Part shown: positions 33,521 through 43,379 of the stretch, piece after piece
Layout: every line of letters starts with the position of its first letter
Numbering within the stretch: position 1 is the stretch's first letter
From: Mesorhizobium sp. M7A.F.Ca.US.008.03.1.1
GTDB lineage: Bacteria > Pseudomonadota > Alphaproteobacteria > Rhizobiales > Rhizobiaceae
Direction: 5' to 3'
Assembly (NCBI RefSeq): GCF_003997495.1
Contig: NZ_RZRU01000001.1
Span: forward strand, 186,001-250,000
Length of the DNA: 64,000 nt
Position numbers and translations under genes: made by a program
Notes under the pieces: generated by a model
What the model saw: the letters and a program-made list of their open reading frames with translations, nothing else
Told to the model about the DNA's origin: nothing
The model's database searches: none

Positions 33521-35992
33521 CTATCCGCCGAGCCGGAAATACTTGGCAGTGGCTGAGAACTGAGACCCGTCGGTCTCGATTTCCTCGAGAATTTTGGGCA
33601 GCAGCACCGAGGCTGGCGTCGGCGTGGAGACTGCGGCAGCCTCAATATCCTGGGGTCCCGTTATAACCATGATGATCTGCGGCACTGCCTTTCCCGCGGC
33701 CTTGTCGGCGGCGCCGAGTCCAATCGGAATGCTGAAGGTAGCCTTGTCCGATTGGGCGACGATGCGGTCGTCGAGATTGAACACCATGCCCTTGTGATCG
33801 ATCAGCAGCATGCTGGAAATGAGCCCGCCGCGCGTCACCAGCGTGCCGCTGATCGGCGTACCGTTCGGCACCGATGTCCGGTCGAGAACAAGCTGCGGCT
33901 TGTCGGCGCCAGTCTGCCCCAGAAAGCGCAGAAAATTGGTGACCTCGCATTGGCTCGGCTCAATGAGACGGACGCTGATGTCCGGCTCGACATGGAATTT
34001 TGCCTGGAAATCGCCCAGCATCCGTTCGAATGGCTGGACCGCCGTTCCAAAGCCTTCGATCGCGGCGGCCGTGTCGGTTGACGAATTCATGGTCGCATAG
34101 AAACAGTCGCCGCCGCCGAAGTCGCGAACCCAGGAGACGCGCTGCGCGATGTCGTCGACGGCCGGGGGAACCGCTGGTTTGGGTACGTTCAACGCGACGA
34201 CAGGTTGGTCCGGCTGCTTGGTTGCGGGTGACACCGCCTGTTGGCTCTCGGCGTTCGCGGCATCCGTCTGGCTTGCAGTGGGTTCGGCCGCCGGCGCGAC
34301 CACCTTGGGCACCGCCGGCTGGCTGATCCGCGGTTCGGGCTTTTGGCTCTCCACAACCGCCGGCTGGGCCGGCGATGTCTTTTCGGACGGCTGCTGCGCG
34401 TCCGTTGCCGATGATTTCGGGGGTTCCTCGGCTTGCGTGGGGACGGTGGGCTTCGCCGGCTCCGGCGTTTGCACGGCCTTGGCATCTGCCTGGCTTCCAG
34501 CTGGCGGCAGGCTCGCTTCTGTTTGCGGTTGCGCTTCTGTTGCCGGCGGCTTCGCGGGTTCCTCGGTCTGCGAAGGGAGTTCGGCCGGCTTGGCCGGCTG
34601 CGGCTTTTGAGCCGCAGCCGCATCCGGCTGGTTCTCAGCCGGCGGTAAGCTGGCCTCTGGCTGCGCAGGCGGAACTGGCTTTGCTGGCTCAGGAGCGTTC
34701 GCGACTTTGTCCGTGGGGGTCGGCTTTGACGTTTCCGGTGCAGGCTTTGATGGCTCGGGTGCGGAAAGCAATGCCTTGCCGGGAGTCGGCGTCGCAGGCG
34801 TCATGAAGCCGCTCAGATACAGGCCCGCACCTGAGGCGACTGCCAGCGCCGCCAGTGCAGCGATCGCGATGGTTCGGGTCTTCGTGGATTTTCCGGGGAC
34901 ATTGCTCGTGCCCGTGCGCGGCGGGCTGGGGACGGCCTGAGGCAACGGTTTGGACAAATGCGCTGGCCGGACATGCGGAACGAAGCCCTGCTCGCCCGGG
35001 CCCGTTGCCGCCGGCGCGTTGTGCCCCGCGACATTGGATGGCTGGGGCTTGGGATCAGGAGCAAGGGTTTGCTCGGCTGGTGGCAAAGCCGGCCGGTCGC
35101 GGGGTGTCCTGGATGGGGGCGGTGTTGTCGCTTCGTCTTCGCCGCGCGTCATCCTGGCGATGTCAGCCATGCTGACCGGCCGGTCTTGCGGATCCGGCTG
35201 CAGCATGGCTTCGACAATGCCGCGAAAATCGTCGTCGATGTCTGAGAGATCAGGAACGGTTCGACGCTTTTCGATGATCTCGTACTGTGATCCGCTCATG
35301 TCGATCGGCTTGCCGCGCAGGGCGGCAGCCAGCACCAGCCCAAGGCTGTAGATGTCGGACTGCTCGCTGACGTCGCCGCTGTACAGCCCGAGCTGTTCGG
35401 GTGAAACGTAGTTGTATTTTCCCGCGAACTTTCCGCCGATCAGCGTCTCCCCGCCCACCGTCGCCGATCGCGCGATGCCGAAATCGATGATCTTTGCGCG
35501 GTCCACCCGGCCCCCCGGCAGGATGATGTTGTCGGGCGAAAGATCGCGATGGATTGCTCCAGCCTGATGCACAGCGGCCAGGCCGGATGCGAGGCGATGA
35601 CACAGCTTGCGCACCTCTTCCGTCGGCATCGGCCCACGCCGCATGATGTCGAACAGCGACTCGCCGTCGACGAATTCCATGGCGAGGTAGGGACGGCCGA
35701 TGCCGGGATCTATGGTGAAGACGTGGTAGCGCACGACCGCGTCATGCGACAGGTGATTGAGGATCGAGGCCTCCTTGCGGAACAAGGACAGGATCGTCTG
35801 GTCACGGGCAAACTCGGGCAGCACGATCTTGATCGCGACGTGGTCGCCGGTCTGGATGTTGTGGCCGCGATAGACCTCGCCCATGCCGCCAAATGCGATC
35901 CGCTCGTCAAGTTCGTAGATGCCGCTGAGCTGCGTGCCGACCGCGGTGTTGGCCACCTGCGGCGATATTCGCGTCTTGTCGTCGGCGCTCAT
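33521..35992 (-). CDS. ppkA: Membrane Ser/Thr protein kinase (PpkA-like) with periplasmic domain
   Basis: An 823-aa protein. The kinase domain has the Gly loop AFGGMGEVYRG, Lys55 in AIKIV, catalytic loop HRDLSPDN (Asp150, Asn155), DFG at 170-172 and the SPEQ segment. Ser152 stands where most Ser/Thr kinases have Lys. After a Pro-rich cytoplasmic tail there is one membrane helix (TIAIAALAALAVASGAGLYL), then a long Pro/Ala/Lys/Gln low-complexity stretch and a folded C-terminal domain (VRDFGGGDCFYATMNSS, then ISVRLIEPSQCEVTNFLRF). It should phosphorylate FHA partners to switch on secretion. ATG 35992 overlaps the phosphatase stop (ATGA). Confidence 0.9.
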   Translation of the reverse strand: MSADDKTRISPQVANTAVGTQLSGIYELDERIAFGGMGEVYRGHNIQTGDHVAIKIVLPEFARDQTILSLFRKEASILNHLSHDAVVRYHVFTIDPGIGRPYLAMEFVDGESLFDIMRRGPMPTEEVRKLCHRLASGLAAVHQAGAIHRDLSPDNIILPGGRVDRAKIIDFGIARSATVGGETLIGGKFAGKYNYVSPEQLGLYSGDVSEQSDIYSLGLVLAAALRGKPIDMSGSQYEIIEKRRTVPDLSDIDDDFRGIVEAMLQPDPQDRPVSMADIARMTRGEDEATTPPPSRTPRDRPALPPAEQTLAPDPKPQPSNVAGHNAPAATGPGEQGFVPHVRPAHLSKPLPQAVPSPPRTGTSNVPGKSTKTRTIAIAALAALAVASGAGLYLSGFMTPATPTPGKALLSAPEPSKPAPETSKPTPTDKVANAPEPAKPVPPAQPEASLPPAENQPDAAAAQKPQPAKPAELPSQTEEPAKPPATEAQPQTEASLPPAGSQADAKAVQTPEPAKPTVPTQAEEPPKSSATDAQQPSEKTSPAQPAVVESQKPEPRISQPAVPKVVAPAAEPTASQTDAANAESQQAVSPATKQPDQPVVALNVPKPAVPPAVDDIAQRVSWVRDFGGGDCFYATMNSSTDTAAAIEGFGTAVQPFERMLGDFQAKFHVEPDISVRLIEPSQCEVTNFLRFLGQTGADKPQLVLDRTSVPNGTPISGTLVTRGGLISSMLLIDHKGMVFNLDDRIVAQSDKATFSIPIGLGAADKAAGKAVPQIIMVITGPQDIEAAAVSTPTPASVLLPKILEEIETDGSQFSATAKYFRLGG

Positions 35993-36771
35993 CGGCCTCT
36001 GCCCTCCGCTCTGGACAGATCAGGGTGGAGCGATTGTCCATTGCGCCCGGTTCCGATCTTCACCAGTACAATGGTGACATTGTCCGTTCCGCCCCGCGTC
36101 AGCACCGTTTGCAAAAGATATTCGCAGGCCGCCTGAGGCGTTGCCGACACCACCGCGGCCTCGATCTCCGCATCAGTCACATGTGCCGTCAGCCCATCGG
36201 TGGCGAGCACGAAAATGTCCCCCGGCATCAGTTCGCCCTGCTGGAAGTCGATGACGAAGTCATCGCTGACGCCGACCGCATGCGTGATGACATTGCGGCG
36301 TGGCCAGGTGAGCGCCTCGGCCGCGCTGATCATGCCTCGATCCAGCAGCTCCTGCACTTCGGTGTGGTCCTTCGAAATCTGCGAGATCGCGGCGTTGCGG
36401 ATCAGATAGACTCGGCTGTCGCCCGCCCACAGGCAGGCAAACCGTCCGTCCATCGCCAACAGGGCCGCGATCGTGGAGCCGATCGTGATGCCGCGCGATT
36501 CCGATATGCTGCGGATTTCGGCATTGGCCCGGCTCAGCCTGTCCTCGAAACGCGCCCGCAGGTCCGGAGCTGAGCTTGCGATGCCGATCGTGGCCAGGTG
36601 GTCGACAATGCTGGCCGAGGCGACCTCTCCGGCCTCATGCCCGCCCATTCCGTCCGCCACCACCCAAAGGCCGGTTCGCGGCTCAAGCAGGTAATTGTCC
36701 TCATTGTGTTCGCGGACACAGCCCTTGTGGCTCACGCCGAAACTATCAAAGGGAAGGGCGACATCGCTCAC
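35989..36771 (-). CDS. pppA: PP2C-type Ser/Thr phosphatase (PppA-like)
   Basis: A 260-aa cytoplasmic PPM phosphatase. Metal-binding Asp residues are in VREHNEDNYL, VADGMGGHEAG, FVLATDGLT and GGTDNVTIVLV. It should reverse the phosphorylation made by the adjacent kinase. The 4-bp overlap with the kinase gene suggests balanced synthesis. It lies downstream of the first TssM gene, in the order TssM-PppA-PpkA. Confidence 0.92.
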   Translation of the reverse strand: MSDVALPFDSFGVSHKGCVREHNEDNYLLEPRTGLWVVADGMGGHEAGEVASASIVDHLATIGIASSAPDLRARFEDRLSRANAEIRSISESRGITIGSTIAALLAMDGRFACLWAGDSRVYLIRNAAISQISKDHTEVQELLDRGMISAAEALTWPRRNVITHAVGVSDDFVIDFQQGELMPGDIFVLATDGLTAHVTDAEIEAAVVSATPQAACEYLLQTVLTRGGTDNVTIVLVKIGTGRNGQSLHPDLSRAEGRGR

Positions 36772-36930
36772 CTTGCCACCAAACGCGTCTCACGCGTCCT
36801 CTGAGGCGCACTCCCGGGCGCCCGCTCACACCAGTCTGCCACAGGCTCGGCCATTAAAGTATCGAAATTAAGGTCCGGGCGCCTGAGGCTCCCGAAGGGA
36901 GTCACCGCATTGAAAAGTTCGAAGCCCATC

Positions 36931-39900
36931 TCAAAACGCCTTCGGACAGCTGAATCCGGAAAGTGCCGGAAGCAGGAACGGGTTGGGGCCGGAGCCGGCC
37001 TGGATCGTATAGCTGACGTCGCGCCCGCCGATCACGAAGCGCGCTTGGACATTGTCGTCGGTGCCGGTGATGGTCGCCTTGTCCATTAGCCGCTTCAGCG
37101 CCCACGGCCCTTCAAACTTGATGGTGGATTCGCGGCCTGGCATCTCCGGCGTCAGGCTGAGACTGGCGGATCCACTGGCCGCTCCGCTCGGCCAGGTCAC
37201 GGTGCTCGGCGTGCTGCCCGCCTGGTTGCTCTGCACGGCCTGGCCGTCGACATCGAGCACCGCCGCATCGGCATCGCCATGCAGTGAGAACGGCGTGAAG
37301 GTGATGCTGGCCGAGGGCGTCGAACCGCCTTGGGGAAAGAAAGCGCTGCGGATTTCGGCCGCCTGCTGGAAGCTTTTCAGCGTCGATTTCGACAGGTCGC
37401 GGCCGAAGCGCGCATCCTGTTTCCAGCTCCAGTCCTGGCCACTCATGTCGATCAGCGATGCGAGGTTTTGCGCAAAGAACCGGTCCAGCAGCCCGCCCGG
37501 TGCGAACAGTTTCGCGAAATCCGCCATCGCCACATCCTCGGTGCCATTGCCGGCGAAAGGATAACGGCCGTTGACGGCCGCCTCGCAAGGCGCCGTGACC
37601 GCCTGGTCGAGCAGCTGGTTCAAATTCGCCACCGAAGTCTCGGCGACGTTGCCTTCGAATTCGTCCGCCGTCGCATTGACCATTCTGGCGAGTGGCTTGG
37701 GCAGGCGCGAGGAATTGGCACGAAGTGTGGCGATCTGCAGCTGCAGATTGGCGTTGACGCGCTCCGTCTGCGACGGCACGTCGGTCGCCAGTTGCAGGCT
37801 CTTGTAGATGTCGCGGAAATTCTGGGTCAAGGCATCGATCGGGCGGCGCCCGGCAGGACCGCTCACCAAGGTCTGGAACGACCTGTACTGAGCTTCGATG
37901 TTGCCCCCGGGGCTCTGGTTTTGCGCCGCCGCGGATCCCGGGCCGGCACGGCTTTGCGATTTTCCGGTAGCTATTTGTATGCCGATCCGAGCCAGACCCC
38001 CGGCCATCTTGGTGGCGTCTTGCGACTGGCCTTGAACCGTGTCGGCTTCAACCCCGGTGGCTGGCTCCTTGCCAGAAGCAGCGCCCCGCGTAAGGGCAGT
38101 TTCGGCGGTGATCGCCGTAAACAGCTGTTCGATTGGCGAGGTTGGCGATGCGACGGCGGAAACCGCGATATAGTGCGGCTTGTCCTTCAGCATCGCTTTG
38201 AATTTCAACCCATCAAGAACGCTGTTCCACGCGGTTGCGAACTCCTTGCCGTAGCGATCGAGGAGCTCGGGGCCGAGCTTAAGCAACTCCTGATCGATGC
38301 CGCCCTGTTCGCCGCCGCCGCCAAGCACCCACTGGTCGTCGACGAGCATCTGCGCAATGCGCGAGAGCTGTCCGAGATAGAAACGGTTGAAGCCGGCATA
38401 GGTATAGAGGCCTGGAACACGAAGGCCCGACAGGTCGCCGCCATCGACACGCTCGAATACCAGCGGCGTTTCCGGTCCGCCCTTCACGGAAACGGAGAAA
38501 TCGTCCAGCGCTGCCGAATATACCGCCGACTTGATCAAGGCGGAGGCGCGGTCGGCAAGGCTCATGCGCCCGAGCGAGCGCTGGGCCGCCTCGACGAGCG
38601 GCTGGTTCAGTTCGAAAACCGGATCATAGGCGTCGTCCAGGGCAAGCATGGCGCGCAGGTGCTTTTCGAGTTGCTCGCGTCCCTCGCGGTTGTTTTCGCC
38701 TGGATAGCGGTTTTGTTCCCAATCCTGCTTCATCCAGGAAACGATCAACGCATCGTCGACCTTCGGCGCCTTGCCGCCAAGCATCAGATAGATTTTCAAC
38801 GGCTCGTAGAGCGCGGCGGGATCGGCCATCTTGGTCTGGATCGTCCGCTCGGCCTGGATCAGCAGGCGCGATCGGAACATGCGCTCCAGCGCTTGCCGGT
38901 AGGCGGTCCTCGAGGCCGAAAGCAGTCTCTCCCGCTGGCTGAGGCCAAACGTCTCCCCGATCGGTGTCGGCGCGGCCCCGGTTTCGAACCCGGCCGGCAG
39001 ATCACGCAGCTGGTCGAGCGGACCGATGACGTTTTCGAGGTCCACATCGGTAACCTTGGTGCTTTTGAGCAGCGCATCCGCCGTCGTGCGATACTGGCCC
39101 ATGGCTTGCGTGGTGGAGGCGATCAGCGACCTGTTGGCAGTGAAGCTCAGGGCCAGGGTGCCGAGGGCCGCCGCGGCGATCAACGTGATGGCGCTAAGCC
39201 CGGCAAATCTGGCGATCGCTGCCCGCCTTGCCGCCGATTTGTCGTACGAGACCCATCCGGATTCAGCGAAAATGACGCTTGTCAGCAGATCATGCAAAAA
39301 GAAGCTTTTGCCGGTTCCCGACAGATGGGAGCAGGAATTGCTGCCGAAGGTGCGGCCGATCGCGCCCAACACCTGATCGATGGGCGTTCCCTCTTGTGTG
39401 CCTGACGAGAAATAGAGCCCCCGCAGGCTGGCATTCACCTGACTGCGGCCCGGATCGAACAGGCCGGCGATAAAATTCGCAATTCGGCCCTTCATCGCGC
39501 CAAACTGCGCCGGGAAGCCAAAGACGGATATCCGCGCGACCGGGTCAGCCTCTTCCTGAAGTCGATCAGGCATCTCCTCGACCAGACGTCTTGCCAGTGC
39601 ATCGAATTCGGCCGGCGCCTCGGCGGCCATGTTCTTCGTGCGATCGCTGGTCTGGAATGTCGCGCCCCAGACCTTGCGCCTGCGCGTCTCGTCGAAACCG
39701 CCGAAATAGTCCATGAAGCCGACAACAAGATCGGCCTTGGTGAACAGCAAATACACCGGAAACTGGATTTTCAGCGTCTCGTGGATTTCCCGCAGACGAC
39801 TGCGTATCTCGACGACATGAGCGTCAAGCTGCTGATCGTCGAGGCCGATGAGATCGGCAAGGCTGATCGCCAGGATGACGCCGTTTATCGGTTGCCGTGT

Positions 39901-40494
39901 GCGGTATTTCTTGAGCAGCGACAGGAAGGCGAGCCAGCTCTTGCTGTCGCTCTGGGCGTTGGAATCCTGCGTCGTGTAGCGTCCGGCGGTGTCGATCAGC
40001 ACGGCCTGGTCGGTGAACCACCAGTCGCAGGCGCGTGTTCCGCCAACACCGGCGACCGGCTGGGCATCACCCGAAACGGCCAGTGGGAAATTCAGGCCGG
40101 AATTGACCAGTGCCGTTGTCTTGCCTGCGCCGGGCGGCCCGATGATGATGTACCAGGGGACGTCATAGAGGAAATTGCGCTTGCCGCTCGATCGTTTAAG
40201 CGCGGCGATCGCCTCGTTCATGCGCGCCTCGAGCACCTGCGAGTCGGCATCCCTGTCGTCGTTGCGGGCAGCGGCCGTCTCCAGCGCCTTTTGCGCCTTG
40301 CGCATCCGCCAGAAACGCAATCCGTAGAAGAGCGCTACGGCCGCCACGATCACGCCAATGATTGCCGCACGAAGCCAGACAGGCCCGAGAGGACGGCTAT
40401 CGGAAAAGCGGATCAATGGTCCGGCAAACCACACTGCCGCCGAAAAACCGGCCAGCGCGATCATGCTGAAGATCCGCAGCAGCCAACGCGTCAT
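36931..40494 (-). CDS. tssM: TssM (IcmF/ImcF) membrane-complex protein, copy in the kinase operon
   Basis: A 1187-aa TssM. Two N-terminal membrane helices (about 8-28 and 41-61), a cytoplasmic NTPase domain with intact Walker A GPPGAGKTT (119-127) and DTAGRY further on, a third helix (near FAGLSAITLIAAAALGTLAL), and a long periplasmic part ending with the beta-rich C-terminal domain (SITFTPFSLHGD, TVTWPSGAASGSASLSL). It should join TssL in the inner membrane and TssJ at the outer membrane. ATG 40494 preceded by GGAAG is chosen over an upstream TTG. A second, different TssM is encoded at 51352-54888. Confidence 0.92.
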   Translation of the reverse strand: MTRWLLRIFSMIALAGFSAAVWFAGPLIRFSDSRPLGPVWLRAAIIGVIVAAVALFYGLRFWRMRKAQKALETAAARNDDRDADSQVLEARMNEAIAALKRSSGKRNFLYDVPWYIIIGPPGAGKTTALVNSGLNFPLAVSGDAQPVAGVGGTRACDWWFTDQAVLIDTAGRYTTQDSNAQSDSKSWLAFLSLLKKYRTRQPINGVILAISLADLIGLDDQQLDAHVVEIRSRLREIHETLKIQFPVYLLFTKADLVVGFMDYFGGFDETRRRKVWGATFQTSDRTKNMAAEAPAEFDALARRLVEEMPDRLQEEADPVARISVFGFPAQFGAMKGRIANFIAGLFDPGRSQVNASLRGLYFSSGTQEGTPIDQVLGAIGRTFGSNSCSHLSGTGKSFFLHDLLTSVIFAESGWVSYDKSAARRAAIARFAGLSAITLIAAAALGTLALSFTANRSLIASTTQAMGQYRTTADALLKSTKVTDVDLENVIGPLDQLRDLPAGFETGAAPTPIGETFGLSQRERLLSASRTAYRQALERMFRSRLLIQAERTIQTKMADPAALYEPLKIYLMLGGKAPKVDDALIVSWMKQDWEQNRYPGENNREGREQLEKHLRAMLALDDAYDPVFELNQPLVEAAQRSLGRMSLADRASALIKSAVYSAALDDFSVSVKGGPETPLVFERVDGGDLSGLRVPGLYTYAGFNRFYLGQLSRIAQMLVDDQWVLGGGGEQGGIDQELLKLGPELLDRYGKEFATAWNSVLDGLKFKAMLKDKPHYIAVSAVASPTSPIEQLFTAITAETALTRGAASGKEPATGVEADTVQGQSQDATKMAGGLARIGIQIATGKSQSRAGPGSAAAQNQSPGGNIEAQYRSFQTLVSGPAGRRPIDALTQNFRDIYKSLQLATDVPSQTERVNANLQLQIATLRANSSRLPKPLARMVNATADEFEGNVAETSVANLNQLLDQAVTAPCEAAVNGRYPFAGNGTEDVAMADFAKLFAPGGLLDRFFAQNLASLIDMSGQDWSWKQDARFGRDLSKSTLKSFQQAAEIRSAFFPQGGSTPSASITFTPFSLHGDADAAVLDVDGQAVQSNQAGSTPSTVTWPSGAASGSASLSLTPEMPGRESTIKFEGPWALKRLMDKATITGTDDNVQARFVIGGRDVSYTIQAGSGPNPFLLPALSGFSCPKAF

Positions 40495-40516
40495 CGGCGC
40501 TTCCAACCGGCCGTGC

Positions 40517-42028
40517 TCACAATGTTTCCTCCTTGGCGATCATCACATCGACACGGCGGTTCGTGGCGCGGCCTTCCGGTGTTGCATTGTCGGCGATCGG
40601 CTCGTCCTCGCCCTTGCCGTCGACGGTCAGTCGCGAGGGATCGCTGAACTTTGGCGCCATCATCGTTTCGACGGCCTTCGCCCTGGCCACGGATAGGTCG
40701 AAGTTGGACTTGAACGGGCTCGATTTTCGCGGCTTCACATTGTCCGTATGGCCAACGATCCTGATTGGCCCGCGCTCGGGTTCCAGGGCGGCTGCGATAT
40801 CAGCGGCTATGGGCTGGAACTCCGGTTTCGCATCGGCTCGGCCGGACTGGAACAGTAGGAGATTGTTGATTTCCACGACGATGAAGTCGCCCTTCGTGCC
40901 GATGGTCAGCCCGCCGGCTTCGACTTCCTTGGCCAGTGCCGAGCGGATGCGGTCGATCTGTGTGGTCGCGGCTACGGGTGCGGAGACTTTCACCGGCTCA
41001 GCCAACGGCGCCACGCTGGCGCGCTCGATGGCGATCGGAGTCGATGGGTTGAGTGCCAGCAATTCACCGGCGGCGGCGTCGCCTTCATTGGTAATGGAGA
41101 CCCGCAGCGCGAAGAACGCCGCAGTCAGCAGTGCTGACGCCGCTGCCGCAACGGCCCAGATTGGCAGGCGTGTCGACGATTGAGTCATCGTTGCCGCCAG
41201 GCCGCGCCAGCGAGGCGAGATGTCCTCGTCCGCGCGAGGCTTAAAATAGCGAAGCGTTTCGTAGACGTCGCGCCGGACGCGTTCGAGATTGGTGTCGTCG
41301 CGTGTCAGGCCGCGATACTGGCCCTCGAACCCCAGCGACAGGCAGACATGCATCAGTTCGAGCAGATCGCAATGCGCCTCCGGGCTGGCCAGGATCTTGT
41401 TCAGCGCTTCGAAAAAGCCCGTGCCGGTGGGCTCGACGTGGAAGAACTGCGACAGCATGCTGTGCTGCGCCCAGGCGTCCTTGCGTGGCCAGGGCAGGTT
41501 GTCGATGAGATCGTCGGCTGTTTCGCACAGGGCAAATTTCGCAATCCGCGCATCCTCTTCGGCAACGCGTGCTTTCTCCAATGCCCTGTCGAATCTATCG
41601 ATCGCCTCGGTGATATGTTCGGCCAACGGTTCCGCTCGTCTCTCGACGGAGATAAGCCTGAGTTGGCCGAACAGCATCAGCAACGGTGCGGCCGCGGCAA
41701 GGATCGGGTTTGCCGCGGAATATCGGACACTGTCGGTGACGTTGAGCAGGGTCTCCTGCCGCAGAGCCGACGTCGGCGCCGCTAGGGAAGCACCGCTTCC
41801 TGCCGCCACCGACGGAGTTCCCTGATAAATCACGGTCCCGGACGTCCAGCCCGGCGGGGTATGCCGGCCGACGCCGGGATCGAACACAGTCGATTCCTTG
41901 ATATGCGATGGTTGTCCGTCATCCCCGGCGGGCTCCGGAGGGACCGGCGCTGGCTTTCGCTCACGCGGTGGCGTGGCGCGAATGACGGTCTTGCCCGCCG
42001 GGCCGAAAGGATCGTCCTTCGAGCTCAT
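40517..42028 (-). CDS. tssL: TssL (DotU) with C-terminal OmpA domain, copy in the kinase operon
   Basis: A 503-aa evolved TssL. A Pro-rich N-terminal stretch (about 1-90) precedes the DotU domain (NPILAAAAPLLMLFGQLRLI, LSLGFEGQYRGL). One membrane helix (LPIWAVAAAASALLTAAFFA) leads to the periplasm, where an OmpA domain (LLLFQSGRADAKPEFQPIA, RIVGHTDNVKPRKSSPFKSN) ends in NRRVDVMI. It should anchor the membrane complex to peptidoglycan. It ends 22 bp before TssM. The N-terminus MSSKDDPFGPAGKTVIR resembles that of the other TssL in the window (SRDDPFG). Confidence 0.92.
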   Translation of the reverse strand: MSSKDDPFGPAGKTVIRATPPRERKPAPVPPEPAGDDGQPSHIKESTVFDPGVGRHTPPGWTSGTVIYQGTPSVAAGSGASLAAPTSALRQETLLNVTDSVRYSAANPILAAAAPLLMLFGQLRLISVERRAEPLAEHITEAIDRFDRALEKARVAEEDARIAKFALCETADDLIDNLPWPRKDAWAQHSMLSQFFHVEPTGTGFFEALNKILASPEAHCDLLELMHVCLSLGFEGQYRGLTRDDTNLERVRRDVYETLRYFKPRADEDISPRWRGLAATMTQSSTRLPIWAVAAAASALLTAAFFALRVSITNEGDAAAGELLALNPSTPIAIERASVAPLAEPVKVSAPVAATTQIDRIRSALAKEVEAGGLTIGTKGDFIVVEINNLLLFQSGRADAKPEFQPIAADIAAALEPERGPIRIVGHTDNVKPRKSSPFKSNFDLSVARAKAVETMMAPKFSDPSRLTVDGKGEDEPIADNATPEGRATNRRVDVMIAKEETL

Positions 42029-42326
42029 CGCCGATCGTCCGTCCGCGCGCGGCGCCCGCATTCTCGCCGGACAGGCGCAAAGCCGTTCGCGGTCAGGTAA
42101 AGCAAACGCGAGCCTTGCGGGCCAGGGCAGTGCCCGCAGGAAGGTCGGCTACATCGTGCTATCTCGCCGTAAGATGACATTGTCGCGACCCCCAGGTCGA
42201 TCAGCCTTACCCGCTTAGCGAATTGTCGTATGCGATCGTAATCTCAGAAACTCTCGATTGGAACCGGATGCCGCGCACCGAAGAGGTTGTCTTCGTCGGC
42301 GGCAGCGCCGCGGCTCCCTGAAGCGC
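42029..42326. other. Intergenic within the minus-strand operon
   Basis: 298 bp between the FHA stop and the TssL start. An imperfect hairpin CCTTGCGGGC/GCCCGCAGG (42113-42140) has no T-run. It may hold a processing site or a promoter for tssL; nothing else seen. Confidence 0.3.
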
Positions 42327-43379
42327 CTATTTCTGCTTGTCGGCCTTGGCATAGGCTTCGCTGAAATAGGCCAGGAATATGTCCAACATGCCGTTCTCGT
42401 GTGCTTCCTCCATGGTTCGCCAGGTCGCGACAAAAGCGTCCCAGGCCTGGCTCTTTTTCGACGAGAACGACGTCGGCGGAAGCTTTCTTCCGATCGCTTC
42501 GGGAGACAGGTCGTCAAGCAGCCGCGACAGCGCGGCCTGCATGGCGGCATAGGTGGCGAATTCGTGCGTCTTGAGATCGCGGAAGGCATCTTCGATGCTA
42601 CGCTTGGCATCGAGATAGCCGGCTCGGCGCCGTGCGAACATGATTTCGAGGATGTCGTCGGTTCCCGGAACGAACTTCAGCGGATTGTTGTCGGCGGCAC
42701 TGATCATCGTTCGCGGTGTGCTCTTGGCCAGCATCTTCGCCGCCGCGCGTGCCTTCAGCAGCAAGGTCAGTTCCTCGACCACCATTCGCAGCACCGCACC
42801 GATTTCGGCGGCAACTTCATGCGGGTCGCGCGATTGCAGCAATTCCGGCGAAATGCCGGCTCCGGTCGCGATTTCGCTCAGCACTTCGTCCCTGGTCGAG
42901 GGCAGGGGCGGTTGCGACGGGAACGTCGACGCCGCAACGCGCTGCCCGGACCGTTGCTCCGTGGGATCGAAAAACCTCCCATCTCCGAATTCCAGCGAGC
43001 GGCCTGCCGCGAGCGGCATTTCCCGCTTCATCGAACCGTGGCTAGGATGACCCGTCGCGGCGCGCTCCTCGACGATCGACACGAAGATGACATAGCGGCC
43101 GATCAGCATCCGGTCGCCGTTGACCATCTGATGCGGGCCGGTCATGCGCTGGCTTGAACCGTTGATGTAGGTTCCGTTGCGTGAGACGTCGTGCAGCCAG
43201 AACGCGCCTGCCTCGTAGCGGATTTCGCAATGCCGGCCCGAGATGAACTTGTCGGGGTCCGGTAAGATCCAGTCGCAAGCATCGCGTCCGATCTCGAAGC
43301 TGCGATCCTGCGCCGCGTAACCGGTCGGGATGCCCGGAGGCAAGGCGTCGACATTGTTGATTTGCAGACTGATGTACAT
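42327..43379 (-). CDS. tagH: FHA-domain T6SS protein (TagH/Fha type), copy in the kinase operon
   Basis: A 350-aa protein. N-terminal FHA domain: SFEIGRDACDWILPDPDKFI, SGRHCEIRY, VSRNGTYINGS, which binds phosphothreonine. The C-terminal half is the T6SS-specific TagH domain (PLKFVPGTDDILEIMFARR, GYLDAKRSIEDAFRDLKTHE, AWDAFVATWRTMEEA). It is the likely target of the kinase two to four genes downstream. ATG 43379 starts the FHA fold; the open frame reaches further upstream without similarity. It is divergent from vgrG. Confidence 0.9.
   Translation of the reverse strand: MYISLQINNVDALPPGIPTGYAAQDRSFEIGRDACDWILPDPDKFISGRHCEIRYEAGAFWLHDVSRNGTYINGSSQRMTGPHQMVNGDRMLIGRYVIFVSIVEERAATGHPSHGSMKREMPLAAGRSLEFGDGRFFDPTEQRSGQRVAASTFPSQPPLPSTRDEVLSEIATGAGISPELLQSRDPHEVAAEIGAVLRMVVEELTLLLKARAAAKMLAKSTPRTMISAADNNPLKFVPGTDDILEIMFARRRAGYLDAKRSIEDAFRDLKTHEFATYAAMQAALSRLLDDLSPEAIGRKLPPTSFSSKKSQAWDAFVATWRTMEEAHENGMLDIFLAYFSEAYAKADKQK

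Noticed and set aside
36889..36901. Terminator hairpin CTCCC-GAA-GGGAG after the first tssM
   Set aside because: Short stem and no T-run on the minus strand; the operon seems to continue into the phosphatase gene.
37330..39405. Plus-strand 691-aa open frame inside tssM
   Set aside because: A long antisense frame caused by high GC; no domain, and the minus strand has clear TssM features.
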